Assembly (NCBI RefSeq): GCF_032062135.1
Contig: NC_092859.1
Location: 31,923,331 to 31,987,330, forward strand
Direction of reading: 5' to 3'
Length of the DNA: 64,000 nt
Source of the DNA: Pyxicephalus adspersus
Taxonomy: Eukaryota > Chordata > Amphibia > Anura > Pyxicephalidae
This document shows, piece after piece, positions 46,800 to 57,306 of the stretch. The notes under the pieces are model-generated. The model was not told the origin of the DNA, did not search any database, and saw only the letters and a list, made by a program, of their open reading frames with translations. The translations under genes and the position numbers were made by a program. Numbering within the stretch: position 1 is the stretch's first letter; each line of letters starts with the position of its first letter.

Positions 46800-47710
46800 T
46801 AGAGTTGTCTAAAGACTAGAGAATGTGGACAGAGTATTGGGACTATAATTGGGACTGGGGTATAGATATATAATATAGAGACTAAAGCAGTGGTCCCCAA
46901 CCACTGGTGGTCCACGAGAAATATTTGGTGGTCTGTGGCTCTGGCCCATGTCTCCCGTATGCATCGCAGGCTCAGGGTGGTGGGCAGATTGTGTATGAGG
47001 ACTAGAGTATTGGAGCAGAGTATATAACTGAGTATAAAAACTGGGGTAAAGATATATAGAATATGGACTAAAGCATAGAGACAGACTATAGGGATTAATG
47101 TAAAGAAGCAAAGTAAGGTACTGAGTACAAAGGAGACAGAGTATGGGGACTAGAGTACAGGTACTGAACATAGAAAATGGATCACTGGAACCAAAGGTAT
47201 AGGGGCAGTTTATAGGAACCGTGTACTATAGTACCAAACTAAGAGGAATAGATCATTGAGACCAGGGTATAGGAAAAGGAGCATAAAAACTAGAGTCTAG
47301 AGACAGAGTATGAAGACTAAAGAACAGGGATTAGGGCATAGTATAGGTCTAGAGTATAGGGACAAAGTATTGGGACCAGAGTATATAAACTAGGGTTTAG
47401 GGAAAAAGTATAAGGATTAGAGTACAGAGAAAGAGCACGAGAAATGAACCATAGGGACTAGAGTATAAAGAAAGAGTATAGGGACAATGTATGTGAACTA
47501 GAGTATAAAGAAAAAAAGTATAGGAACAAAAGTATAGGGAAAGCCTGTAAGTACTAGAGTATAGAAGCAGATTATAGAAAAGTACAAGGTATGAGAACTA
47601 ACGCATGGGGACTAGGGCATAGAGAAAGAATAAAGGGACAAAGTATGGATGGGAACTAAAATATGGGGACTGAGTATGGAAACTAGAATAAAGCAACTAT
47701 AGTATAGGGA
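46800..47710 (+). repeat. Minisatellite array, 'actagagtatagggacagag'-type
   Basis: About 0.9 kb of imperfect short units built from 'gggactagagtata' and 'gggacagagtata', with unit lengths around 14-30 bp. The best-kept stretches are near 47350-47380 and 47455-47535. The array is interrupted at 46888-46994 by a truncated hAT MITE. The purine-rich strand is the plus strand. There is no conserved reading frame. Confidence 0.85.
46888..46994. mobile_element. hAT-type MITE, copy 3 (truncated)
   Basis: It begins with an intact left end 'cagtggtccccaacc' and continues with 'ggtggtctgtggctctgg', 'catgtctcccgtatgcatcg' and 'caggctcagggtggtgggc', matching copies 1 and 2. It lacks the right half, including the terminal inverted repeat. 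It sits within the minisatellite, which resumes as 'gaggactagagtattgg'. Confidence 0.85.
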
Positions 47711-47960
47711 CAGGGTTATCTTGCTTTACCAGTATGTAATACCAGTCAGATATCCTATAGTAATGTATAGGGAATAACTGTACTAGTATACAGTGACAGG
47801 TATATTACAGTATAAAGTATCAGTCACTATACTATATGAATGTGTACAGACAGTAATAGCACTGTACAAGAATATTCTGTATAACCCACTATGTACAGAG
47901 ACTACGGGTATTACTGTACAGGGACCCTGATATCACGGTGATAGTATACTCATTCTACTA
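47711..47960. repeat. Related AT-rich degenerate array
   Basis: Repeated 'tactgtaca', 'tagtatac' and 'gtacagggac' words continue from the minisatellite but with a different, more AT-rich pattern. Unit boundaries are not clear. Confidence 0.45.
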
Positions 47961-49587
47961 TATTAGTGTACTGAATGATTCCTTCCTGCAGAGTTTTTTG
48001 GCAGCAGCAGATTGACAATTGACAGTATATTATTCAGTGAAACTACTCTTAAGCTATTCATGGAAATGTAGCACATAAATGCACACTAGGGCAGCAGGAT
48101 ACCAGCGTGGTGGTTCTCATTTTCATGCTGGCATTTTTCTTGTGTACTTGACTTTCTGTCTTGCTAATCCCTACACAGTCCTTTATTCGCTGCCTGGACT
48201 CCAAAGCTACATAGAAACGCTAGAGTTTCTTTGCCCAAGACAAAAATTTGGTATCTCCATGACTGTCCCCTGACCTCGCTCAGTGATCCAACCTGCTAGA
48301 TTACAAAATGACTGATTGGTAATGACTGCTGTTGCTTCCTTTGAGGAAGACGCAGTGGGACTAGTCTTTTTCCCACCCCTCTCTTTGAAGGAACAGAGCT
48401 GTGCAGTTAATTGTTCCTAGTCAATGACAATGACCGCCAATCCTTTTCAATGAAGAATATTTGGGCAAGTGTACATAACTTTAGCATATAAAAAACCAGA
48501 CCAATGTGTTTCATTCCTGAACAATGCTTCCTGTAGCTGTCAGAAAGCAGGTTGAGCCACAATGTACTCCAGAAAAAACTGTTAAATCTGGTTTCTAAGT
48601 ATGTTATATTTAGGTAAAGATTAACTACGTTTTTCATAAAATGTTCTTTCAATTGGTTGTAAAATAAGAAAAAAAAAGGGGTAAAATAAGGAAACAGACG
48701 GCCAAGATATCTAGAGCACATAAAATCACTCAAATCCTTTTTTTAATTCTTCTCTGTTTATTCTTTATCAAGAGTTTTAAATGTCACTTGTATCTTGCCC
48801 ATAATTACCTAAAATTTGCTAATTACTGCACAGCAGAGCAGAGAGAAAAATGTAATTTATTTTTCCCCTGTACTAATTCAAAGGATTAGCCTCCCGCATA
48901 ATAGTTATTTTAATCCAGAAACGGGGACGTTAAAAAGAAACACGAGGCAAAATATTTCTTTGTATTCAGCAGTTAGCGATAATTGCTGCTGATCGCCTTG
49001 TCAGCAGGACAGTCATAATCTGGACATATCAATCACATTAATAGAGCAAAAACTCACAAACGCATGTCTGGAAGTATATATCGATCACCGCCAAGACAAA
49101 GCAGACACACATGTACCACCTCCAATGTTAGTGAATGCTTCTCAGCAAAGTGGGGGCAGAGTCTGAAGCTACTGTTCAGCTTATCTCAGATTTTAGGCCT
49201 AAGGGGTTTTAAAATTTTGAAGCCAGAGCAGCACAACCGAGCAGAAAGAAAGTTATGTATTAAAAAAAAAAATGCAAAGTCAAAGTCACATTACTGAGTC
49301 TTTTCCAATTCTCATAACTCGAAAAGACTTCACCCACATATCATATCTGATTTGTGTGCACCTTGTGCATAGCATAGTGGTGGATAACAGTCAATAGTGA
49401 GAAATCCATTTTCTGTTATAAACGAACCACTAAGACTCTTGTACAGTAGTAGCCTGACATCATCAAGAACCAAACAGGACCAACCAGCAGTACAGCACAG
49501 CATGTAAAGACTTTGAGTGGCTCTCCACATATCAGTAGCAGAGGAGAGGGGCAGATTTCTGAGATGGATGTAATAAGGAAAGTATAT
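47961..49587. other. Unassigned sequence with a possible conserved block
   Basis: No gene is recognised. The part 48880-49050 lacks repeat signatures and has 'ttgctgctgatcgcc' and 'ttgtcagcagg' in Maf-like inverted arrangement plus several TAAT cores. A poly-A run lies at 49261-49271. Confidence 0.35.
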
Positions 49588-50335
49588 TACACTTCATACT
49601 ACCCTCAGATTAAGTAAGCATTTTTTACTCAAACTTAATGGAGTTCAGTATCAAAGAAACTCTAATTTTCTTTGTAAAGAAAATAATTCCTTGCACTGGA
49701 GGCTCTCAGGTAGAACTTCCAAACCAGCAAGGAAAACAATAGGAAGTCAGAAGCTATTCCTCTTTACTTTATACCACCCCTAGATTAAATAAGAATTAAT
49801 TCTCAAACTTAATGGAGCTCCTCTTCAAAGAACATGTACAATGAAAGCAGTGCCCAAAAAGATTAAAGAAGATGCAGGGAGCTCTTTGCACTTCAAGCTC
49901 TCAGGTAAAGCTTTCACTGCAGCAAGAGAACTGTGAGTAGTCAGAGGCTATTCATCTACATTTTGCCACCCATGGAATAAATAAGCATTTATTCCTGGGT
50001 TTATTGGAGTTCAGCTTCAAAGAACTTGAAAAGCTGTGAACTTTGAACTTGAAAAGCTGTGCCCAAAAAATATTAAAGTAGATGCAGGGAGTTCCTTGAA
50101 CTGCATGTCCTCAGGTAATGCTTCCACGCCATTCCTCTATACTTTACAATACCCCTAGATTAAATGAGCATTTAAACCTTGGATTCACTTGAGCTCAACC
50201 ATATTAAAGAAGGCCTGTACTATGAAAGTTGTACTACAAAATCAATAAAGAAGAAGAAGGGAGATCTTTGCACTGCAGATCCCCAGGTACAACTTTCTCT
50301 CCAGGAAAGAAGAACAGTAAGCAGTCAGAGGCGGC
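49588..50335 (+). repeat. Four-copy tandem repeat, ~183-bp unit
   Basis: Four diverged units start at about 49588, 49763, 49955 and 50136. Each has, in order, a 'ctagattaaataagcattt'-like motif, a 'ggagttcagcttcaaagaac'-like motif, 'gtgcccaaaaa' then 'attaaagaagatgcaggga', 'gctctttgcactgcaagctc' and 'tctcaggta', usually followed by 'agcaagagaac' and 'gtagtcagaggc'. The anchor motif recurs at 49606, 49781, 49973 and 50156, giving spacings of 175, 192 and 183 bp. Unit 3 has an extra 22-bp duplication ('gaacttgaaaagctgtg', near 50024-50062). No continuous reading frame runs through the units. Confidence 0.88.
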
Positions 50336-52289
50336 AGTGCCTTAGATGATATCACATTACAGATACACAGCTATAAGGCACTACTACTACTACTACTGTA
50401 GAATACATGTATTAAATAAGGTACATTTTTTGGTTCCTTCTTAGGTAAAGAACAGATTTGACACTAGGTTAAGAAACAAGAATTGCTGTGGGCACTGAGA
50501 CAGAAAGACATAGATAATAATAAATATATTCTGGAGAGCATTATAGCTTTGGGGATTGACTTTTTCTTTTTACCTGTTGATTAGCAGGCAGATCAGGGTC
50601 CCTCAGGTTTCCTATGCTTTGAGGGCACCTTTATTTATATTTTATATGGTCAGCTATATATTAGATTCAAGCCTCAAGCTATGTATCCAGCACACTGTGC
50701 TTACTGTATGAAATCCGATTATAGCCAATTATCTGAAAAAAATGTCATCTTCATTGTTACCACTAAAATTTTCTTACCTTTGTAGTTCCCTGGTAGCCCT
50801 GGCAGCCGCGGCACAGACTTACCAGTAGTCAGCTGTGATCTAAGATCATAGAGCCCACGTTTTCAAGACAACTTTCCAAGCGTTGGCTGCGTTGGCTGCT
50901 AATGACAGAGTGTCAGGATTCTGTGCTCCATCTAGCACACAATGACAGCCCTATCATTGTCTTCGCTTTTTTGAATGAAAACTCTACTTTTACTAACAGG
51001 TTGTTATATTTGATTGCAAGATATTGTGTCTCGTTAAAAGATGAACTCCGGGAAAAGCTGATATTGCATGTGAATTCTTTCTCAAAACTTTGATGTGGAT
51101 TGTGAATTGCTTTTACTTCCATACAGTAATTCAGCAGAAAAGTTTTCCTTGCTTCCTGTAACAGACCAGTCATCCCAACTCTCTCATCTTGCGCAGAGCA
51201 ACCGGTCTTGTATCTTCCCCCCTCTTCTAGTTTTCTGCAGGTAGCCTGTGGTGGGTGGGTGTTCTGGTACCACCTTCACAACCATTGGATTTGCAATGAC
51301 ATTTGGTGCACAAAAAGTGAATTTATATCTTTGTGGCCTATGTGAAATATTTGAAAATACACTTTTCACTTTGGACTTTGGCTTTACATTAAAATTCTGT
51401 TAGGATAAAATGTACTTTGTTGTTCCTTGCAACCATGTTAACAGTACTTTCTGACTTTTTAGAGGTTTCATTTCCCAGTAAAGCCTAACTAAACCATGAG
51501 TTAAACGAAGTAAATTCTTAACACAATCATGTTGATTAGTGTAATTTATATATTGTTTTTATCATTAATATATTCATTGTAATATATATGGATGTAATAT
51601 TTAAATTTTGCTAGTATAAAAATACTACACCTAAACTTTAATGTAACCTCAAAAAGATCAAATTTGTTATTTTGAAAAAACAGTATATTTGTAAAGCATT
51701 TGTCTGTGAAGCCAATCTTTTTGGGTATTTTATCTCCAATGCTTCTCCTATTTGTTGCAGAGTTCTGTCTTTTGCCTTATTATATTGTGCTAAAAAAATC
51801 TTGCTTTTTCTCATATCAGAAAGTTGATATATATGCCGATATGTTGAAGCCTGCATATTCTCTAAATAACAGATGTCTGTACTTGGAGTCAGTGTTTTCC
51901 TGCATGTGATTCTTTTTACATAACCAAACTTTTTTGCAAACTGCGGAGAAGAAATAATCAGAGTGTGTAAGCAGACGCCAGAAATGCAGATGTGAGGCAG
52001 ATTCTAGAAGATGTTACCTTTAGTCTGTTTTCTGTGCATAAGGCTTAGCATTCCTGCTGGGATTTCAAGAAATCCCTGACATCAGGAATCACAGGGAGCC
52101 ATACAGATGACTGGAAATGTTTATGTTTGGGAGCCTCTAAAATTCCAAATCAGCAAAACACAACTGGAAAACAGAATCAGTAGGATGTGCAGGTGGAAGA
52201 TAAACTTAATCTGCCTCATTTCATAACACGTTTGTGTTTGATATTACTGTCTATGCAAAAACATTTTTGGTGACCTGACACTACCAATG
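50336..52289. other. Unassigned sequence
   Basis: No gene is recognised. A short (ACT)n run is at 50379-50398. Paired frames on opposite strands near 50902-51173 and 51638-51909 are shadows of each other and carry no motif. Confidence 0.45.
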
Positions 52290-52396
52290 GTGTTGGCACC
52301 AGAACTATGCAGGCATTATGACATGGGAGGTCAATCAGTCACAGATTGAGGAACACCTGGCAAACCAATTTCATGGGGAACCCTGGTTAGGAATGG
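52290..52396. repeat. Dispersed repeat C, copy 1
   Basis: 'agaactatgcaggcattatg', 'gggaggtcaatcagtc' and 'ggggaaccctgg' recur in inverted orientation at 56532-56625. It is probably part of a DNA-transposon family; full extent unknown. Confidence 0.5.
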
Positions 52397-52624
52397 TCAC
52401 CCAAAACTGACTTAAGTGGGCAGAATTTATTTTTGATTCATAAGAAGCTAAGCATAATTTCAAGTGCAATTTCTTTTTTATATTTGTAGTATAGCAACTG
52501 AATAACAGAATTGAACATGCATAGCCTATAATTCTATGGATCTCGTCTAGAAATGTATTTGTTATTGTGTTCTTTTTTTATGAAGTTTTTTTAAAAAATT
52601 GCAAAGTGAATATACACTTACAGT

Positions 52625-52625
52625 G

Positions 52626-52666
<41 letters not shown>
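52625..52666. repeat. TA microsatellite
   Basis: (TA)n directly abutting palindromic MITE copy 6. Confidence 0.95.
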
Positions 52667-52668
<2 letters not shown>

Positions 52669-52878
52669 GCCTGAATAATTAAAGTTAAAATTACACTTTC
52701 ATCAGTGAAGCTGGGTGTTCTGGCAAACCTGGAATAGATTTCATTAGAAGTCATTTGATATTTGCTAGCAAATGTTGTGAATGCTGGTCCAGATCCATTC
52801 CAGGTTTGCTGGATCACCCAGCTTCACTGCTGAAAGTGTATCCTCTCTATTCTTGGAGAGTTTTAATAAATCAGGCCC
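52667..52878. mobile_element. Palindromic MITE, copy 6
   Basis: Full-length. It starts 'gggcctgaataattaaag' after the TA run and ends 'ttttaataaatcaggccc'. The centre is 'tttgctagcaaatgttgtga' and the arms contain 'actttcatcagtgaagctgg' and 'cagcttcactgctgaaagtg'. Its position against (TA)n suggests either insertion into TA repeats or microsatellite growth from its edge. Confidence 0.88.
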
Positions 52879-53463
52879 AATATAATTATTGCACATATAA
52901 TCCTAATGCTGTTAAAAATCGTCCAGCAGCAGGGTCTCCTAACCAAAGTATAGGAAGGATGCCTATATGACCAGTCTTCATGTAAATGTCTTTAGTAGTG
53001 CTGTACTAGTGCCAGGTAATATGTATTAGTGCAAATAACAATGGGAAACAAACTGGGTCCAAGAGGATTTCCAAATACATCTTATTAGGAGCTAAGAAGA
53101 TACCTTTATGGCAGAGCAGCATGTAACTATTAGGATTTAAAGAATAGCATAGCTTGCAGTTTCTGTCCCAACGGTAAGAGTAAAAGCATTGCGCCTTAAG
53201 GAAAACTTTCATGTGTTCTGTAATAGTCAGCAGGAAACCTTACAAGGAAATTCCAAGTGACACTACTCAATGTTACATTTAAATGTCAGATTTTGTAGTT
53301 CTTTCAAGTTTCATTTGTCAGGCAAATAGGATATATGACTAGGACAAACCCATTGCAAAAACAACTGACTACTTATGAAATATAAATATATTCATACATT
53401 TTACCTGATCATTATTTTGTTTTACTTATTATTGAGTCCATTTTTTTCTATTGAAGGCTAATG
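52879..53463. other. Unassigned sequence
   Basis: Nothing recognised. Confidence 0.5.
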
Positions 53464-53730
53464 TTAAAGTGGAATTAAAGTTCTACTGATCTGGCATCAG
53501 ATAGGGTTTTATTGCTGAAAGGGATAGGTGATGGCCCTTACGCAATGAATGTTCTTACCTGCCTGATTAACATCCATTTGTGAAAATTAGCATGTTTTGC
53601 CAAGATACCCAGCACACCCCGGCCTTCCTGTGGTCATCCCACTCTGGCCAATCAAGATGGGCAAAGATTGTAATGAGGAAGAAACAAAATGAGGACAGGT
53701 AAATATACACCGGGTTTAGTTCCACTTTAA
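53464..53730. mobile_element. TTAA-flanked MITE, copy 3
   Basis: The left terminus 'ttaaagtggaattaaa' and the complement of the right terminus 'ttaaagtggaactaaa' match at 15 of 16 positions, each beginning with TTAA. The interior has 'cttacctgcctgatta', shared with copy 1 (8925-9253). 267 bp, non-coding. This is the best-preserved TTAA element of the window. Confidence 0.85.
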
Positions 53731-53754
53731 AATCACAGCATAAAATGATATTTT

Positions 53755-54115
53755 GTCCTTTAAACCTTGTAGCAACAATTTGTAGGAGACCCTTTTCTTT
53801 TCCAGCATGACTGAGCCATTGTGCACAAAGCCATCTCTATAAAGACCTGGTTTAATGAGCTTGGTGTTGAAGAAATTGAGTGTACTGCACAGAGCCCTGA
53901 CCTTAACACCTTTCAGATAACATTGATTGTGAGCCCGGTCTTCTCATAAACATCAGTACCTGACCTCACAATGTTCTTTTATCTTAATAGGCTCAATTTC
54001 CTACAGACGAGTTCTAAAAACCGATGTGAAGCCTTTGCTAGAAGAGTAGAGGTTGTTATAGCCACATGTAGAGGCTGTTACAGTCACAGATGGGCAAAGT
54101 TTTTTAATCCCCAGA
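53755..54115 (+). pseudogene. Tc1-like transposase C-terminal fragment
   Basis: Conceptual translation of the plus strand gives the C-terminal half of a Tc1/mariner DDE transposase: 'AISIKTWFNELGVEE' followed by 'AQSPDLN' (near 53828-53915), the latter being the block with the second catalytic aspartate. 'TSVPDLT' (near 53952-53972) and a terminal 'RRVEVVIA' (near 54044-54067) follow. Stops and frame changes interrupt it, and the block containing His-Leu-Trp after the aspartate is decayed or deleted, so the third catalytic residue is lost. The N-terminal helix-turn-helix half and the inverted repeats are not present. A 22-bp direct duplication occurs at 54046-54089. Confidence 0.85.
54046..54089 (+). 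repeat. 22-bp tandem duplication inside the Tc1 fragment
   Basis: 'gtagaggttgttatagccac' and 'gtagaggctgttacagtcac' stand in direct tandem, differing at a few positions. It arose after or during decay of the transposase, since it duplicates the Arg-Arg-Val-Glu coding block. Confidence 0.8.
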
Positions 54116-56531
54116 ATACATGGCCACAGACTGTATGGTTTGAGCCAGCATAGTCTGTGTTGGAACAGAAATTACTAATTTGTAAGTAAATCACATAAAT
54201 AAATTTCATATGTGCCTTTAGACAAAGAGTTAAAGTAGAACTATGCCCTTTCCAATACAAAAAAGAAAAGAAGTGATGCAGCACCTATAAACCTAAAAAT
54301 ACCTACTGATACTGCCGTCCTGACAACAATGCAGCTTGCAACAAAAGCAGAGTTGTCACATTAATGTAGACTGTGCCTGCTTGCACTACAATATACTGAA
54401 GAAATGTTGCAGAAGGCGTAACTATTGGCATTGTCATGGTTATTTGCGAGACTGCAACTTGTGGTTCAGCACCGGACTACAGTTAGTCTTCCTATTGCTT
54501 TCTGGATGGACAGCTTTGCCTCTAAATTTCTTTCATGAGGCTGGTGGATTACATAGTAACTTGATTTGGTACTTGTATAGACAGGAGCCTTTAGGACATA
54601 CATGGGGGCTGCTACCATTCCTAGGGCCCCATTCAGTCCCAATGCACCAATATGTGTTTATTCTGGAATAAAAAGCTAATTAAACCCACAAATGAACATG
54701 TAATAAATTGCAGTTTACCAAACCATAGATTTTTTCAGTTCATTTATTGTAAAACACATAAATATATCTTAATCTTTCCAGAAATGCAGCGTGATTTTGT
54801 TACATAGTTCCTGAAAAGCACTTTAAAGGCTTTCTGTTGAACATAATTATTTTTGAGTGTTCTGAACTTTCTGCATTGATGTCTTTTTTGAATGGTTCTT
54901 TACATGTAACCCATATTCCATTCTACAGTTTTCAAGCTAAAGTAATTATTCTAAAAGCTCTAATGTCCATGCAGTTAATGGTTTTCTTTGAAACATTTTG
55001 AGAAAAGGCCAAAAACACCATTATATACTATTTCATTGCCCCTCAGGACTTCAGGAAGCACTTAACATTATAGTAGACTGTTAAAAAAAAAGTGAAAAGT
55101 ACAAACAAAAAAATAAAATAAAACCGGGCGTTGAATGTTGACAATTGCTAGACACATCGATTGAGACTGCACTGCAAATCACAATCCACATCATGGTAAG
55201 GAAATATATATTATTGATTCTTGTATAACATTAGTCGGCGAAGAGGGAGACGCTTAGATTCCCAATAGCTATCTATCCTTTTAATGGAACAAGATCAAGA
55301 ATTAATGTTCTGCTTTTACGAGAACATATCGTCCAGCTAATGGAATCTGCTGTCATCTTTTTTTCTGCTATACCATTAAATGTATGCTGGCATCCTGCAG
55401 CCTGGAGTTATTTTAGATGAAAAGTATTTTTTAAGCAATGTAAATTTTTTATGTTATAAATGAAACACATTTTTCTGAAAAGATGTTTATATTAGGTTTA
55501 GTATTTTGCACCTGGCAGCCCCGTTAGGTAAATCCCTACAGGTTTTGATGTCTTTTTCTTTTATAGGGCCCTGAATATTAGCTTTGTAAAAAATGGGTAT
55601 TAGCTAGAGCTCTGTACGCATTGACCGCACTACTCTTATGCTAAATTTGCTAATGTTTTGGTTAAACCCAAGAACAAAAATGTTATAGATTGCAGCCTCT
55701 TAGCCCATAGATGTGACTTTACAAGCTTCAATTTTGGATGTTAGGAACATTTTCAGCAAGGACAAAATAAAATGGTTGATCTTGCCAATAATAGAGTGAC
55801 TTGGTACTTTCTGTAAGCTGAATTGGAAGCATAAAACATTTTTCTGTAAACTACTAAACCAATCTTACCCCATATAACATAGATGAACAAAGTAAGACAT
55901 GTTTAATATCCAGCCTGGATGGCAACCATCACCTACTGCATAGATACAGTGACTGGGGCCACTAAGGCACAGGAAGTGTGTTTTAGCAGCATTTCCAGGT
56001 GAAAAACAGGAAATACAGAATTATGCCACATCATCAAAGGACTGGTATGCTGCAATATAGTACATTTTTGGAGTTAGATATTAGTGGGCACCTTATTCTG
56101 ATTCTAAAGCCATGGCAGGGTGGTCATAACCCAGCAAAGAACAGGCGGGTGCACACAGGGGATCAAATAGTCAAATCAAGGAAAGGAAAGCTATGTTAGT
56201 GCCGCTGTATAGTAAGCAGAAATAAAAACCATCCAGGTGGCACCAAAGGGTGAGACAGAATAGTAGCTGGGAGACGCCCCAGAGGTCATTAGCAATAAAT
56301 CCAGAGTCATGCATCAGAATAAAAACATAGAATACAGAAACAAATAAAATGTACAGCAGCTGATACACGCCAATTGAGATATGCAGTGTTATGTGTCCTC
56401 TGACTTGCACGGTTTACCTGAAAGGATAAAAAAAGGTTCTAAAACACAGAAAGTTAGCTCAGAGTATCAGAGGTGCCGATAGAAGCATCACTAGCAGTGA
56501 AAGTTGCAGCAGACCAGAACAGATAATCTTA
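54116..56531. other. Unassigned sequence with a possible conserved block
   Basis: The plus-strand frame at 54336-54671 (111 codons) has no recognisable motif and is treated as chance. The part 55130-55420 has no repeat signature and contains AT-rich homeodomain-like words within more complex sequence; it is a weak candidate for a conserved non-coding element. Confidence 0.35.
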
Positions 56532-56625
56532 CCCAGGGTTCCTTTAGAGGTTGTTAGGGGTTCCATATTGTGGACTATTGACCTCTCATTTGATGATGCC
56601 TGCATAGTCCTGGGTCCATGCCAAT
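56532..56625. repeat. Dispersed repeat C, copy 2 (inverted relative to copy 1)
   Basis: Contains the complements of 'ggaaccctgg', 'gaggtcaatagtcc' and 'ggactatgcaggcatcat', matching 52290-52396. It lies next to dispersed repeat B copy 2, so B and C may be two parts of one larger element. Confidence 0.5.
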
Positions 56626-56649
56626 TGGAAGAGCCAGCTACAAGAAGAT

Positions 56650-56830
56650 AATTAAGTTTTTAGTTGGAGGTATTCTCACCACTGCTGTGGGAGAGCATTC
56701 ATTTCACTAGCCCCCAAAAACTGGTTAACACAGGGTTCTCTGAAAGCTTAAGCAGGAATTCCTGAGACCTGAAAAATATTTTAAGGCTCCATAGGGGATA
56801 AAAGGTTTAAATATACTGCTACTGAACAAT
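56650..56830. mobile_element. Dispersed repeat B, copy 2
   Basis: Contains 'acagggttctctgaaagc' and 'cctgagacctgaaaaatatt' followed by a 'ttaaggctccatagggg' module; matches 45903-46015 and 61195-61410. Confidence 0.5.
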
Positions 56831-57029
56831 GCAAGAGATCCTCTATAGTGAGAGTTAAGATAGGTAAGATAGTTAAGAATGATAATAACATAGCTATCCT
56901 GTTAAATAGGGAAGGGCAACATTGCTTGACATAAATTATTGCATTATTTTTAGGTTTCTTAACTTGTATCCTGTATGAGCCTGTAAACCTAAGCTGGTTC
57001 TTATTGTTCATACAGACTTGCAGCTACTA

Positions 57030-57306
57030 ATTCAGGCAGGATCTGACACCATGCTAATTGAGATGAGATCTGACACTTCAATAACTGTGAACAGACATTG
57101 TGCTTATTGTGGGGGCATCTGACATCCTAATACCTCAGAAGGGGCCTGACACGCTGCCAACTAAAAAGATGAAACCCCAATAACTCAGGAAAAATCCAAC
57201 TCTTCACTGACTTAGGCAGGACACCCTGTTAATCTAGAAGGGATTTGATACTCCACCGACTCAGGAGGACCTGATAACTAAAGAAGGACCTGACACTATG
57301 CTAACA
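57030..57306 (+). repeat. Degenerate tandem array, ~28-bp unit
   Basis: Roughly nine or ten units follow the pattern 'gacctgacaccctgctaat' plus 'aactcaggag'. Examples lie at 57041, 57068, 57118, 57147, 57195, 57219, 57248, 57269 and 57290. Units are mutated and vary in length. Confidence 0.75.

Noticed and set aside
49588..50335. CRISPR-like array
   Set aside because: The units are long, diverged and lack the constant-repeat/variable-spacer layout, and the DNA is vertebrate.
54336..54671. 111-codon plus-strand frame
   Set aside because: No motif; it lies just after a Tc1 fragment but does not match transposase.
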